From positions 1,364,001-1,428,000 of the forward strand of contig NZ_CP135079.1 of the NCBI RefSeq assembly GCF_032121415.1: a stretch of 64,000 nucleotides of DNA, written 5' to 3'. This DNA comes from Streptomyces parvus. GTDB taxonomy: Bacteria; Actinomycetota; Actinomycetes; Streptomycetales; Streptomycetaceae. Position numbers and translations under genes: made by a program. Under the pieces are notes generated by a model, which worked only from the letters and a program-made list of their open reading frames with translations, ran no database searches and was not told the origin of the DNA. Each line of letters begins with the position of its first letter. Position 1 is the stretch's first letter. Of the stretch, positions 8,527 to 16,107 are shown one piece after another.

Positions 8527-9084
8527 ATGGACAGCTACGGGGTCGGTGGAGAGCCGACCGTCGAGTGGGACGTCGTGGACAGCGGCATCGGCCCGCTGCT
8601 GCTCGCGGCGACCGCGACCGGCCTGGTGAACGTGGCCTTCCACGCCCGCCCCGCCGTCCGGGACGCGGTTCTCGACCGGTTGCGGACCCGGTTCGGCACA
8701 GAGCCGGTGGCGGCGCCCGGCTCGGCCCGCCTCGCCGAGCCGATACGCCGGCTCGCGGCGTACTTCGCGGGCGAGCCGCGGGACTTCGATCTCGCTCTGG
8801 ACTGGTCGCTGACCTCCGGCTTCCACCGCGAGGTGCTCCGCGAGCTGGCGTCCGGCGTGCCCTACGGGACGGTCGTCGGGTACGGCGAACTGGCCGCGCG
8901 GGTGGGTCGGCCGGAGGGGGCGCAGGCGGTGGGCGCGGCCATGGGGGCCAACCCGCTGCCGGTGGTCGTGCCGTGCCACCGGGTGGTGGAGAGCGACGGG
9001 GGCCTGGGCGGGTTCGGCGGCGGTCTGGAGACCAAACGACAGCTGCTGGCGCTGGAGGGGGTGCTGCCGCAACCACTGTTCTAG
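8527..9084 (+). CDS. Methylated-DNA-[protein]-cysteine S-methyltransferase, Ogt type (185 aa)
   Basis: This is a suicide repair enzyme that removes O6-alkyl groups from guanine (and O4 from thymine). The active-site motif is VVPCHRVV, with the acceptor Cys at about residue 150. It is preceded by the helix-turn-helix and Arg-finger region (PYGTVVGYGELAARVGRPEGAQAVGAAM) and followed by GGLGGFGGGLETKRQLLALE. The length suits the stand-alone Ogt form without an Ada domain. I start at ATG 8527; an in-frame GTG at 8503 would add eight residues, and neither has a strong Shine-Dalgarno. It lies close to uvrB, another DNA-repair gene. Confidence 0.93.
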   Translation: MDSYGVGGEPTVEWDVVDSGIGPLLLAATATGLVNVAFHARPAVRDAVLDRLRTRFGTEPVAAPGSARLAEPIRRLAAYFAGEPRDFDLALDWSLTSGFHREVLRELASGVPYGTVVGYGELAARVGRPEGAQAVGAAMGANPLPVVVPCHRVVESDGGLGGFGGGLETKRQLLALEGVLPQPLF

Positions 9085-9145
9085 GGCCTCTCGTCACACT
9101 GCCGTCGTCGCCGGGAGGGCGGCAGTCCGACGACAGTCCCTAGGA

Positions 9146-9165
9146 GCCGGGCCCGAAGGCCCGGC
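9146..9165 (+). terminator. Hairpin after the methyltransferase gene
   Basis: GCCGGGCC-CGAA-GGCCCGGC is an 8-bp stem with a CGAA tetraloop, 62 bp past the stop codon. Confidence 0.45.
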
Positions 9166-9319
9166 GGGCTCCGGGTGGTCCCAGGCCTGGCAGCGTCGCG
9201 GTCCGGGTCCGGCGGCGTCCGCGGTCGGGCACCGGCGGCCACGTCGGGGCGGTCCTCGCCGAGAGGCCGTTCACCCGCCCGGGTGCACGGTGGCGGCCGG
9301 GCGGTGGCACACTGCGCCG

Positions 9320-10594
9320 GTGACCCGACCCCTCTCCCTTCCTCCGGCCCCGGCCGTCGGCCTGCCCGCTCTGCGGCGGCGGACGTCGGCCGTGCTCGTC
9401 GTCAGCCAGATACTCGGCGGCCTCGGCGTGGCCATCGGCATCGCCCTGGCCCCGATGCTCGCCGCCGAGGTGAGCGGATCGGAGGCGCTGTCGGGACTCG
9501 CGCCGACCGCGTCCGTCCTCGGCACGGCGCTGCTGTCACTGCCGCTGGCCGCCCTGATGACCTCCCGGGGCCGCAGGTCCGGGCTGATGCTCGCCTATCT
9601 GATCGGTGCGCTGGGGGGCGGCCTGGTGGTCCTGGCCACGATGCTGCCGAGCTTCCCCTTGCTGCTGCTCGGCATGGCCGGGTTCGGCGCGGGGTCGCTG
9701 GCCGGTCTCCAAGCGCGGTTCGCCGCGGCCGACCTGGTGGGGCCGGAACGGCGGGGGCGGGCCATCTCCACCGTCGTCTGGGCGACCACGATCGGCTCGG
9801 TCCTGGGCCCCAACATCTCGGCCCCGGCGAGCCGGCTGTTCCGCGGTACGCCGGTGCCCGAGGCGGCCGGGCCGTTCCTCTGCTCGGCCGCCGTCTTTCT
9901 GCTCGCCGGTCTCGTCGTGGCGCTCGCGCTGCGCCCGGATCCGCTCCTCACCGCCCGCGCCCTGGCCCCGGAGGGCCCGGCGGGGCCGCCGAAGCGCTCC
10001 CTGCGCGCCGGGATCGAGGCCGTGCGCGCGTCCCCGATGGCGCGGCTCGCCCTGGTGACGGTCACCGTGTCGCACACCGCGATGGTGTCGATCATGGTCA
10101 TGACCCCGGTCGATCTGAGCCGGCACGGCGCCGGCCTCCAGTTGATCGGGCTCGTCATCAGCGGGCACATCGCGGGCATGTACGCGTTCTCGCCGGTGAT
10201 GGGGTGGCTGGCCGACCGATTCGGCCGGCTGACCGTGATCGGCCTGGCGGTCGGACTGCTGAGCTGCGCCGCGCTGCTCGCGGGCACGGCCGGGCCCCGG
10301 CACGGGCAGACCGCGGCGGGCCTCTTCGTACTGGGTCTCGGCTGGTCGGCGGGGATGATCGCCGGTTCGGCGCTGCTCACCGACGCGGTGCCCCGGTCCG
10401 CCCAGGCGGCGGTGCAGGGGCTGTCGGACCTGACCATGAGCGCCGCGGCGGGCGTCGGCGGGGCCACGGCGGGAGTGATCGTCGCCCAGTGGGGGTACGG
10501 CTCCCTCAACGCGGTCGGCGCCGCGCTGCTGCTGCCGGTCGCCGCGCTCGCCCTGCGCCGGAGCCTGCGACGGCCGGGAACGGCCGACGGCTGA
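9320..10594 (+). CDS. Major facilitator superfamily transporter (~424 aa)
   Basis: About twelve hydrophobic helices in two halves are separated by a cytoplasmic loop near residue 215 (ARALAPEGPAGPPKRSLRAG). The loop after TM2 carries SRGRRSG, the MFS motif-A position, and GWLADRFGRLTVIG repeats motif A in the second half. The profile suits a drug/H+ antiporter-like exporter, but no substrate can be assigned. Start choice is open: GTG 9320 begins VTRPLSLPPAP, and GTG 9290 would add ten residues. Neither has a Shine-Dalgarno, but CACACT lies about 6 nt upstream of 9320, so a leaderless transcript is possible. Confidence 0.85.
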   Translation: MTRPLSLPPAPAVGLPALRRRTSAVLVVSQILGGLGVAIGIALAPMLAAEVSGSEALSGLAPTASVLGTALLSLPLAALMTSRGRRSGLMLAYLIGALGGGLVVLATMLPSFPLLLLGMAGFGAGSLAGLQARFAAADLVGPERRGRAISTVVWATTIGSVLGPNISAPASRLFRGTPVPEAAGPFLCSAAVFLLAGLVVALALRPDPLLTARALAPEGPAGPPKRSLRAGIEAVRASPMARLALVTVTVSHTAMVSIMVMTPVDLSRHGAGLQLIGLVISGHIAGMYAFSPVMGWLADRFGRLTVIGLAVGLLSCAALLAGTAGPRHGQTAAGLFVLGLGWSAGMIAGSALLTDAVPRSAQAAVQGLSDLTMSAAAGVGGATAGVIVAQWGYGSLNAVGAALLLPVAALALRRSLRRPGTADG

Positions 10595-10672
10595 CCCCGC
10601 ACCGCCGGACCGGCCGAACGACCCGAACGCCCGAGCTGCCGACCCGGCGGGCCCAGCAGACCCGGCGGGTCC

Positions 10673-11035
10673 TCAGAGGCTGATGTGGTACGCCTTGCGG
10701 AGCGTCTCGTGAACGGTCCAGGTCGTCCGGTCGCCCTCGCGCAGGACGCAGGCGTCCCCCGGGCCGATCTCCAGCGTCGCCCCGCCCTCGACCGCGACCG
10801 TCGCCCGGCCGCTGACGACCACGAACAGTTCGTTCGCCTCGGTGTCGGTGACCACGCCGGGCGTGATCTGCCAGATGCCCCGGATCTGCTTGCCGTCGGG
10901 CGACTCCCACAGCACCTTGCCCGTCACCACGGGGTCGCCCGAGACGATCTGCGCCGGATCGAGGGGTTCCGGGACAAGGTCGGCGTCCGGGATGTGCACG
11001 GCGAAGGAGGCGGGGACCTGGTCGTTTGTCGTCAT
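10673..11035 (-). CDS. Cupin-domain protein (120 aa)
   Basis: This is a small single-domain cupin of the DUF861/ethanolamine-utilisation-like type. The beta-barrel motifs are GIWQITPGVVTDTEANELFVVVSGRATV (first motif, with Glu but no HxH) and LEIGPGDACVLREGDRTTWTVHETLRKAY (second motif). A classical HxHX4E metal triad is not present, so an enzymatic role is uncertain. It may be a metal-independent or small-ligand binding cupin. It is convergent with the MFS gene and divergent from psuG. The ATG start at 11035 leaves only ~100 bp to psuG, which must hold both promoters. Confidence 0.82.
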   Translation of the reverse strand: MTTNDQVPASFAVHIPDADLVPEPLDPAQIVSGDPVVTGKVLWESPDGKQIRGIWQITPGVVTDTEANELFVVVSGRATVAVEGGATLEIGPGDACVLREGDRTTWTVHETLRKAYHISL

Positions 11036-11138
11036 GGCCGGTCACCTTAGCGACCGCTTTTGGCCACCGGGTGACCAGGACCCACCGGATACGTCCGGCC
11101 GTGGTTTGCGCCCCTTCCACCCGCGACAGGGATGGGGC

Positions 11139-12074
11139 ATGCCTCAGAACTCACCAGAACCCTACGGGCCGGTGCTCTCGGCAGAGGTGCGCGCGGCTCT
11201 GAGCACCGGTCTGCCCGTCGTGGCGCTGGAGTCGACGATCATCGCGCACGGTCTGCCGCGCCCCCGCAACCTCTCCGTGGCCCGGGAGCTGGAGGGGCTC
11301 GTCCGGTCCGCAGGCGCCGTCCCGGCCACCGTCGCCGTTCTCGACGGCCGGGCCCATGTGGGCTTGGGCGACGACCAGCTGGAGCGGGTCGCCGGGGACC
11401 CTGCGGTACGCAAGCTGGGGCACCGCGATCTCGCCCCGGCGCTCGCCGCCGGAGCGAGCGGGGCGACGACGGTGTCCGCGACGGCGTTCCTGGCGGCCCG
11501 GGCGGGCGTCGGCGTCTTCGCCACGGGCGGGCTCGGCGGCGTACACCGGGAGTGGGGAGCCGACCAGGACGAGTCGGCCGATCTGCGGCTGCTCGCCCGC
11601 ACCGGGATCACCGTGGTCTGCGCGGGGGTGAAGTCGATCCTCGACGTCCCGGCGACCCTCCAGCGGCTGGAGACCCTCGGCGTCTGTGTCGTCGGCTACG
11701 GCACCGGGCACTTCCCCGGCTTCTATCTGAGCAGCTCCGGCGAGCCCGTCGACTGGACGGTGCGCGGCCCCGGGGAGGTGGTGGAGGTGATCCGGGCGAG
11801 GGAGGCGCTGGGCGGGCCGGCGTCCGCGCTGATCGTCGCCAACCCCGTAGCGGAGGCGGATCAGTTGGATCCGGCACTGCACGACCGGGTGCTGGCGGAG
11901 GCGCTGGACGCGTGCCGGGCGCGGGGCGTCTCGGGGCAGGGCGTCACCCCGTTCCTGCTGGACCAGCTGATGCGGCGGACCGGGGGCGCGTCACTGGAGG
12001 CGAACCTCGCGGCCGTACGCGGGAACGTGACGCTCGCGGCGCGGATCGCCGTCGCGGCGGCGGAAGCCCCGTGA
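11139..12074 (+). CDS. psuG: Pseudouridine-5'-phosphate glycosidase PsuG (311 aa)
   Basis: PsuG reversibly cleaves the C-C glycosidic bond of pseudouridine 5'-phosphate to uracil and ribose 5-phosphate, in RNA degradation salvage. The sequence has the family N-terminus VVALESTIIAHGLPRPRN, the catalytic Glu in LESTI, the GGVHREWG loop, VCAGVKSILDVPATLQRLETLGV with the Lys that forms the ring-opened sugar adduct, and the GQGVTPFLLDQL C-terminal motif. Its length equals E. coli YeiN (~312 aa). I start at ATG 11139, where the family alignment begins; the reading frame stays open further upstream. It overlaps the downstream kinase by 4 nt (GTGA), so the two are translationally coupled. Confidence 0.96.
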   Translation: MPQNSPEPYGPVLSAEVRAALSTGLPVVALESTIIAHGLPRPRNLSVARELEGLVRSAGAVPATVAVLDGRAHVGLGDDQLERVAGDPAVRKLGHRDLAPALAAGASGATTVSATAFLAARAGVGVFATGGLGGVHREWGADQDESADLRLLARTGITVVCAGVKSILDVPATLQRLETLGVCVVGYGTGHFPGFYLSSSGEPVDWTVRGPGEVVEVIRAREALGGPASALIVANPVAEADQLDPALHDRVLAEALDACRARGVSGQGVTPFLLDQLMRRTGGASLEANLAAVRGNVTLAARIAVAAAEAP

Positions 12075-13063
12075 GCGGGCCCAGCGGCGAAGGCGAGGTG
12101 AGCGGTCAGGGCGGTGGGTCCCCGCTGGACGGTCACGGCCTCGGGCGCCGCGTAAGCCGTCCGGAGGCCGGGCGTGGGCTTCTGGTGGTGGGGGACGTGG
12201 TCACCGATGTGGTGGCGCGGCACGGGTCGGCGCTCGCGCACGGTACGGACACGAAGGCCCGGATCCGCACCCTGCCGGGGGGCGCGGGAGCCAACGTGGC
12301 CTGCTGGGCGGTGCGTTCGGGCTGTCCGGACGTCCGGCTGCTGGCCCGGGCGGGGGCGGAGTCCGCCGACTGGCACCGGGAAGCGCTGGAGACGGCGGGG
12401 GTGCGGGCGTTCCTCGCCGTGGACGACGAGGTGCCGACGGCGACCGTCGTCGCCCTGGTCGACGCGGCGGCGGAGCGGACGTTCCTGACCGACGGCGGAG
12501 CGGTCCTGCGGCTGGCCGTCGAGGACTTCGCGCCCACGATGCTCGACGGCGTCGGGCGGCTCCACCTCTCCGGCTACCTCCTGTTCGCCGCGGTGAGCCG
12601 GGCCGCCGCTCTCCTCGCCCTGCGCACCGCCGTGGAGCGGGGGGTTCCGGTGAGCGTGGATCCGGCGTCGGCCGGGTTCCTCGGGGAGCTGGGGCCGAAG
12701 CGGTTCCTGGAGTTCGCGGAGGGGGCGCAGCTGCTCCTGCCGAACGCGGACGAGGCCCGGCTGCTCACCGGCCTGCCCGAACCCGGTGCCGCTGCGGCCG
12801 AGTTGAGCCGACGGTTCCCGCGGGTCGTCGTCACCCTGGGCGCGCGGGGCGCCGTGGTGGCCGCCGGGGGCGAGGTGGTCGGCCGCGTTCCCGCCCCGCC
12901 GGTGCCCGAACCGGTCGACTCGACGGGCGCGGGCGACGCGTTCACCGGCGGGTTCCTGGCGGCCCTGCTCGCCGGTGCGGACGAGGTGACCGCCGCGGCC
13001 GAGGGCTGCCGGGCGGGGGCGTCGGCCGTGGCCGCGGTGGGCGGCCGGCCACCGGTTCGCTGA
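12071..13063 (+). CDS. psuK: PfkB-family carbohydrate kinase, probable pseudouridine kinase PsuK (330 aa)
   Basis: This ribokinase-family kinase probably phosphorylates pseudouridine to the substrate of PsuG. Motifs seen are LLVVGDVVTDVVARHG at the N-terminus, LPGGAGANVACWAVRSG (PfkB signature 1) and EPVDSTGAGDAFTGGFLAALL (signature 2, with the catalytic Asp in GAGD and the anion hole). The GTG start overlaps the psuG stop (GTGA), giving a ~38-residue Gly-rich N-terminal lead-in before the kinase core. A start slightly downstream (for example GTG 12101) cannot be excluded. The substrate is inferred from the coupling to psuG. Confidence 0.88.
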   Translation: MSGPSGEGEVSGQGGGSPLDGHGLGRRVSRPEAGRGLLVVGDVVTDVVARHGSALAHGTDTKARIRTLPGGAGANVACWAVRSGCPDVRLLARAGAESADWHREALETAGVRAFLAVDDEVPTATVVALVDAAAERTFLTDGGAVLRLAVEDFAPTMLDGVGRLHLSGYLLFAAVSRAAALLALRTAVERGVPVSVDPASAGFLGELGPKRFLEFAEGAQLLLPNADEARLLTGLPEPGAAAAELSRRFPRVVVTLGARGAVVAAGGEVVGRVPAPPVPEPVDSTGAGDAFTGGFLAALLAGADEVTAAAEGCRAGASAVAAVGGRPPVR

Positions 13064-13094
13064 GCACCAGTGCCGGGCGGCCGGCCACCGGTTC
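13041..13094 (+). repeat. Two 18-bp direct repeats at the 3' end of psuK
   Basis: GCGGCCGGCCACCGGTTC occurs at 13041-13058 and again at 13077-13094, a 36-bp spacing. The first copy encodes the last residues of PsuK and the second lies past the stop. This looks like a small tandem duplication of the gene end. Confidence 0.7.
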
Positions 13095-13145
13095 ACCGAG
13101 TATGGGGGGCCGCCCGCGCGCACGGTGAGCCGCACCGCGCACGGT

Positions 13146-13793
13146 TCACCCGCTCCCCGGCAGCCCCGACCAGGCCGGGTGCGCGGGATCGTCCGCACGG
13201 ACCACCACGTCCGCCCTCTCTGTGGGCGCGACCTCGTCCTCGTACCGGGCGAAGGCGGGCAGCGTCCAGCGTTCCGTCTCCGCCGTGCGCCGCCGCAACG
13301 CCCCCGGCGACAGCCGCAGATGGACGGTGAGCGCGAACGGGAACCAGTGCCCCAGCAGGAACGGGCCGTGCACGACGACCACCCCGCCCTCGGGCAGCGG
13401 GTGGTACGGGGTGCGGGTGGCCCGGTCCGTCACGGGGTCCCAGAGGTCGGGCAGCACCCGGCCGGAGCCGCCCGCCTCCAGCGGCCCGAACACCTCGCGC
13501 CACAGCGCCCCGGTGTCGAACCAGCCGTCGAGATACGCGTCCGCGTCCTGCTTCCCGTACTCGAAGCGCAGACTCGCCGGACGCAGGAACCCCTCGGTGG
13601 AGACCACCAGGACCGAGCGGCCGCGCAGCCGCAGCTCCTCGGCGAGGCGTTCGGCCCACTCGCCGGTGCGGGCGGCGGGCGCGCCGTCGATCCCGAGGGC
13701 TAGCCAGGGCCCGCCGTCGGCGGCGGACAGCCCGTCGCCGTACCGGGCCATTTCGCCGGCCAGCCGTTCCCAGGTGATCGCTTCGAATGGCAC
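13146..13793 (-). CDS. Uridine kinase-like P-loop protein with degenerate Walker A (215 aa)
   Basis: The fold resembles the uridine kinase/phosphoribulokinase family: strand WLALGIDG, helix, then VLVVSTEGFLRPASLRFEYG, GGVVVVHGPFLLGHWF (Walker B position) and LRLSPGALRRRTAE (lid-type Arg-rich helix). The P-loop reads GIDGAPAARTGEWAERLA instead of GxxxxGK[ST], so the Gly-Lys-Ser/Thr triad that binds ATP phosphates is missing. Homologues commonly annotated as uridine kinase in Streptomyces may share this feature (recollection). It sits convergent with psuGK, so a link to nucleoside salvage is plausible but unproven. It may be a non-canonical or inactive kinase. Confidence 0.7.
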   Translation of the reverse strand: MPFEAITWERLAGEMARYGDGLSAADGGPWLALGIDGAPAARTGEWAERLAEELRLRGRSVLVVSTEGFLRPASLRFEYGKQDADAYLDGWFDTGALWREVFGPLEAGGSGRVLPDLWDPVTDRATRTPYHPLPEGGVVVVHGPFLLGHWFPFALTVHLRLSPGALRRRTAETERWTLPAFARYEDEVAPTERADVVVRADDPAHPAWSGLPGSG

Positions 13794-13865
13794 GGTCCCA
13801 TCATCGCCGCACCGGAGGGAGGCCGCTCGGGGCGGGCGCTCCGAAGAGGTCGCCCGGCGGGCGGT

Positions 13866-14558
13866 TCACTCCCCGCGCAGCTCCGCCGCGAGCGGGCCGT
13901 CACCCTGCACCTCGACGCGGCTGTCCTTCACCGCCTCCGCGAGGGTCGCCGCGCCCTGCGCCAGCTCCAGGCAGACCTCCGCGCCGAGGACGATCAGGGC
14001 GTCGGGGCGGTCGGCGGGGCCGTAGCCGTACACCGCCCCGTACCCGTCGGCGCCCGGGAGCACGAACCCCGCTCCCCCACCGACACGGAGGTGGAACGCG
14101 CCCTCGTCGAGGCGGACTTCGAGGACGCCCTCCCGGGTGAGTCCGGCGAGGGCGCCGAGCAGCGGCAGGACGAACCAGTGGGCCCGCACCGCGTCGGTCG
14201 GGCGGCGCTCGGCGAGGGCCGGCGCGCCCCACTCGGCGAGGGCGGCGAGCACCGGCAGCAGGCCGCGGCCGCGCTCGGTCAGCTCGTAGACCGACGCGGC
14301 CGACGGGGGCGGCAGCTTGCGGCGCAGGGCCAGCCCGGCCTGCTCCATGTCCTTCAGACGGGAGGCCAGCACGTCCGTGCTGACGCCGGGCAGGTCGGCG
14401 TGCAGGTCCGTGTACCGGCGGGGCCCGCCCAGCAGTTCACGGACGATCAGCAGGGTCCACCGGTCGCCCACGGAGTCCAGGGCGCGGGCGGTGGCGTCGA
14501 ACTGGTCGTAGCTCCGGCGACGGACGGGGCGTGCTGCTGGCTGCTGCTGACGTGGCAT
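13866..14558 (-). CDS. HxlR-family winged-helix transcriptional regulator (230 aa)
   Basis: The N-terminal half is an HxlR winged helix: RRSYDQFDATARALDSVGDRWTLLIVRELL, PRRYTDLHADLPGVSTDVLASRLKDMEQAGL, then the wing PSAASVYELTERGRGL. The C-terminal ~110 residues (HWFVLPLLGALAGL onwards) form an extra domain resembling an SCP2-type lipid-binding or ligand-sensing module, which is longer than the ~110-aa HxlR norm. The ATG at 14558 lies 7 nt after a consensus -10 TAGACT, indicating a leaderless mRNA. An in-frame ATG at 14576 lies upstream of that -10 and is disfavoured. It is divergent from the aminotransferase, and the shared intergenic region carries a dyad operator. Confidence 0.88.
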   Translation of the reverse strand: MPRQQQPAARPVRRRSYDQFDATARALDSVGDRWTLLIVRELLGGPRRYTDLHADLPGVSTDVLASRLKDMEQAGLALRRKLPPPSAASVYELTERGRGLLPVLAALAEWGAPALAERRPTDAVRAHWFVLPLLGALAGLTREGVLEVRLDEGAFHLRVGGGAGFVLPGADGYGAVYGYGPADRPDALIVLGAEVCLELAQGAATLAEAVKDSRVEVQGDGPLAAELRGE

Positions 14559-14565
14559 GCGACGC

Positions 14566-14593
14566 AGTCTAGACATGTTGTTGGACTTTCCAA
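14566..14593 (-). promoter_or_regulatory. Leaderless promoter of the HxlR gene
   Basis: On the minus strand, -35 TTGGAA (14593-14588), a 16-bp spacer and -10 TAGACT (14571-14566) end 7 nt before ATG 14558. The -35 overlaps the left arm of the CCAAGCT dyad, so binding there should repress the promoter. Confidence 0.65.
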
Positions 14594-14615
14594 GCTCAAG
14601 CTTGGTAAAACCAAG
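14590..14615. promoter_or_regulatory. Dyad operator between the HxlR gene and the aminotransferase gene
   Basis: CCAAGCT-CA-AGCTTGG (14590-14605) is a perfect 7-bp dyad. The right arm is reused in a second dyad, CTTGG-TAAAA-CCAAG (14601-14615). The site overlaps the -35 of the regulator and lies ~30 bp before the aminotransferase ATG. This is the expected place for autoregulation and control of the divergent gene by the HxlR protein. Confidence 0.65.
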
Positions 14616-14643
14616 TATCGCAATTCGGCTCGGGAGGCAGCGC

Positions 14644-15855
14644 ATGGAGTTCCGGCAGTCCAGCAAGCTCAACGAGGTCTGCTACGAGATCCGGGGCCCG
14701 GTCATCGAGCACGCCAACGCCCTGGAGGAGGCGGGCCACAGCGTGCTCCGGCTCAACACGGGCAACCCCGCGCTCTTCGGCTTCGAGGCTCCCGAGGAGA
14801 TCGTCCAGGACATGATCCGGATGCTGCCGCAGGCCCACGGCTACACCGATTCGCGCGGCATCCTCTCGGCCCGGCGGGCGGTGGCCCAGCGCTACCAGTC
14901 GATGGGGCTGACCGAGGTCGGCGTGGACGACGTGTTCCTCGGCAACGGGGTCTCCGAGCTGATCTCGATGGCCGTGCAGGCGCTGCTGGAGGACGGCGAC
15001 GAGGTGCTGATCCCGGCCCCGGACTTTCCCCTGTGGACGGCGGTGACCACGCTCGCGGGCGGCAAGGCCGTGCACTACGTCTGCGACGAGGAGTCCGACT
15101 GGAACCCGGATCTCGCCGACGTGGCCGCCAAGATCACCGACCGGACCAAGGCCGTCGTGATCATCAACCCGAACAACCCCACCGGCGCGGTCTATCCGCG
15201 CGAGATCCTGGAAGGCATTCTCGATCTGGCCCGACGGCACGGGCTGATGGTGTTCGCCGACGAGATCTACGACCAGATCCTGTACGACGGGGCCGAGCAC
15301 CACAGCGCGGCCGTCCTCGCCCCGGACCTGGTCTGCCTGACCTTCAGCGGCCTGTCGAAGACGTACCGGGTGGCCGGGTTCCGCTCCGGCTGGATGGTGG
15401 TGTCCGGTCCGCAGCAGCACGCCCGCAGCTACCTGGAGGGCCTGACGATGCTGGCCTCCATGCGGCTGTGCCCCAACGCGCCCGCGCAGTACGCCATTCA
15501 GGCCGCGCTCGGGGGCCGGCAGTCCATCAAGGAGCTGGTCGCCCCGGGCGGGAGGCTGCACGAGCAGCGCGACCGGGCCTGGGAGCGGCTGAACGAGATC
15601 CCCGGCGTCTCGTGCGTGAAGCCCAAGGGCGCGCTGTACGCCTTCCCGCGCATCGATCCGAAGGTGCACCCGATCGTCGACGACGAGAGGTTCGTGCTGG
15701 ACCTGCTGCTGCGGGAGAAGATCCAGGTGGTGCAGGGCACCGGCTTCAGCTGGCCGCGCCCGGACCACTTCCGCATCCTGACCCTTCCGTACGCTGACGA
15801 TCTTGACGCGGCGATCAGCCGCATCGGCCGCTTCCTCAGCGGATACCGGCAGTGA
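14644..15855 (+). CDS. PLP-dependent class I aminotransferase, AlaA-like (403 aa)
   Basis: This fold-type I aminotransferase most resembles the alanine/valine (AlaA/AlaT) group, which makes alanine from pyruvate and glutamate. Motifs are LNTGNPALFGF, GYTDSRGILSARRAVAQRY, VIINPNNPTGAVYP, ADEIYDQILYDG (Asp and Tyr contacting PLP), TFSGLSKTYRVAGFRSGW (Schiff-base Lys in SLSK-like SGLSK) and the C-terminal FRILTLP with the carboxylate-binding Arg. The ATG at 14644 has GGGAGG 7 nt upstream; an earlier in-frame start at 14557 would run through the operator. It is controlled from the divergent region shared with the HxlR gene and ends in a hairpin at 15896. Confidence 0.93.
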   Translation: MEFRQSSKLNEVCYEIRGPVIEHANALEEAGHSVLRLNTGNPALFGFEAPEEIVQDMIRMLPQAHGYTDSRGILSARRAVAQRYQSMGLTEVGVDDVFLGNGVSELISMAVQALLEDGDEVLIPAPDFPLWTAVTTLAGGKAVHYVCDEESDWNPDLADVAAKITDRTKAVVIINPNNPTGAVYPREILEGILDLARRHGLMVFADEIYDQILYDGAEHHSAAVLAPDLVCLTFSGLSKTYRVAGFRSGWMVVSGPQQHARSYLEGLTMLASMRLCPNAPAQYAIQAALGGRQSIKELVAPGGRLHEQRDRAWERLNEIPGVSCVKPKGALYAFPRIDPKVHPIVDDERFVLDLLLREKIQVVQGTGFSWPRPDHFRILTLPYADDLDAAISRIGRFLSGYRQ

Positions 15856-15895
15856 GCCTCCCGCACGTCCTCGCCCCGGGTTCGGGAACGGGAGC

Positions 15896-15926
15896 GGGCC
15901 CGGAGGCGTAGCCGGCCTCCGGGCCC
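15896..15926 (+). terminator. Hairpin terminator after the aminotransferase gene
   Basis: GGGCCCGGAGGC (15896-15907) pairs perfectly with GCCTCCGGGCCC (15915-15926) across a 7-nt loop, 40 bp past the stop. It separates this gene from the convergent tRNA-mimic locus. Confidence 0.65.
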
Positions 15927-15963
15927 TGTGAGCGCCGCCCATCTGGCACGCCGGCACGTTTAA

Positions 15964-16072
15964 GGGTCCGGGTCAGTCATGATGTCGTCGCGTCCTGCCT
16001 TTGGACCACCGCAGATCGGAGCTCTGCGGGCCGGACTTGAACCGGCATCTCGACGCGCGCGGGCCCGGGCCC
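15964..16072 (-). ncRNA. tRNA-mimicking RNA, unit 2 (permuted tRNA / YrlA-like module)
   Basis: Read 5'-3' on the minus strand, the order is: CGTCG (16055-16051), 4-nt variable loop, T-arm GCCGG-TTCAAGT-CCGGC (16046-16030), acceptor 3' strand CCGCAGA (16029-16023), 7-nt linker, acceptor 5' strand TCTGCGG (16015-16009), TG, D-arm GTCC-AAAGGCA-GGAC (16006-15992), G, CGACG (15990-15986). Acceptor strands pair over 7 bp, the D-stem over 4, the T-stem over 5, and CGACG with CGTCG as an anticodon-type stem. The halves are in inverted order relative to a tRNA. Outside, 16072-16062 can pair with 15974-15964 (9 of 11 positions), closing the RNA on itself. There is no U33-type anticodon loop. This is the architecture of bacterial Y RNAs or of a permuted tRNA gene. 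Confidence 0.78.
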
Positions 16073-16107
16073 GTTCGATCCGGCGATCGGCGGCGAATGC
16101 TGAGTCT

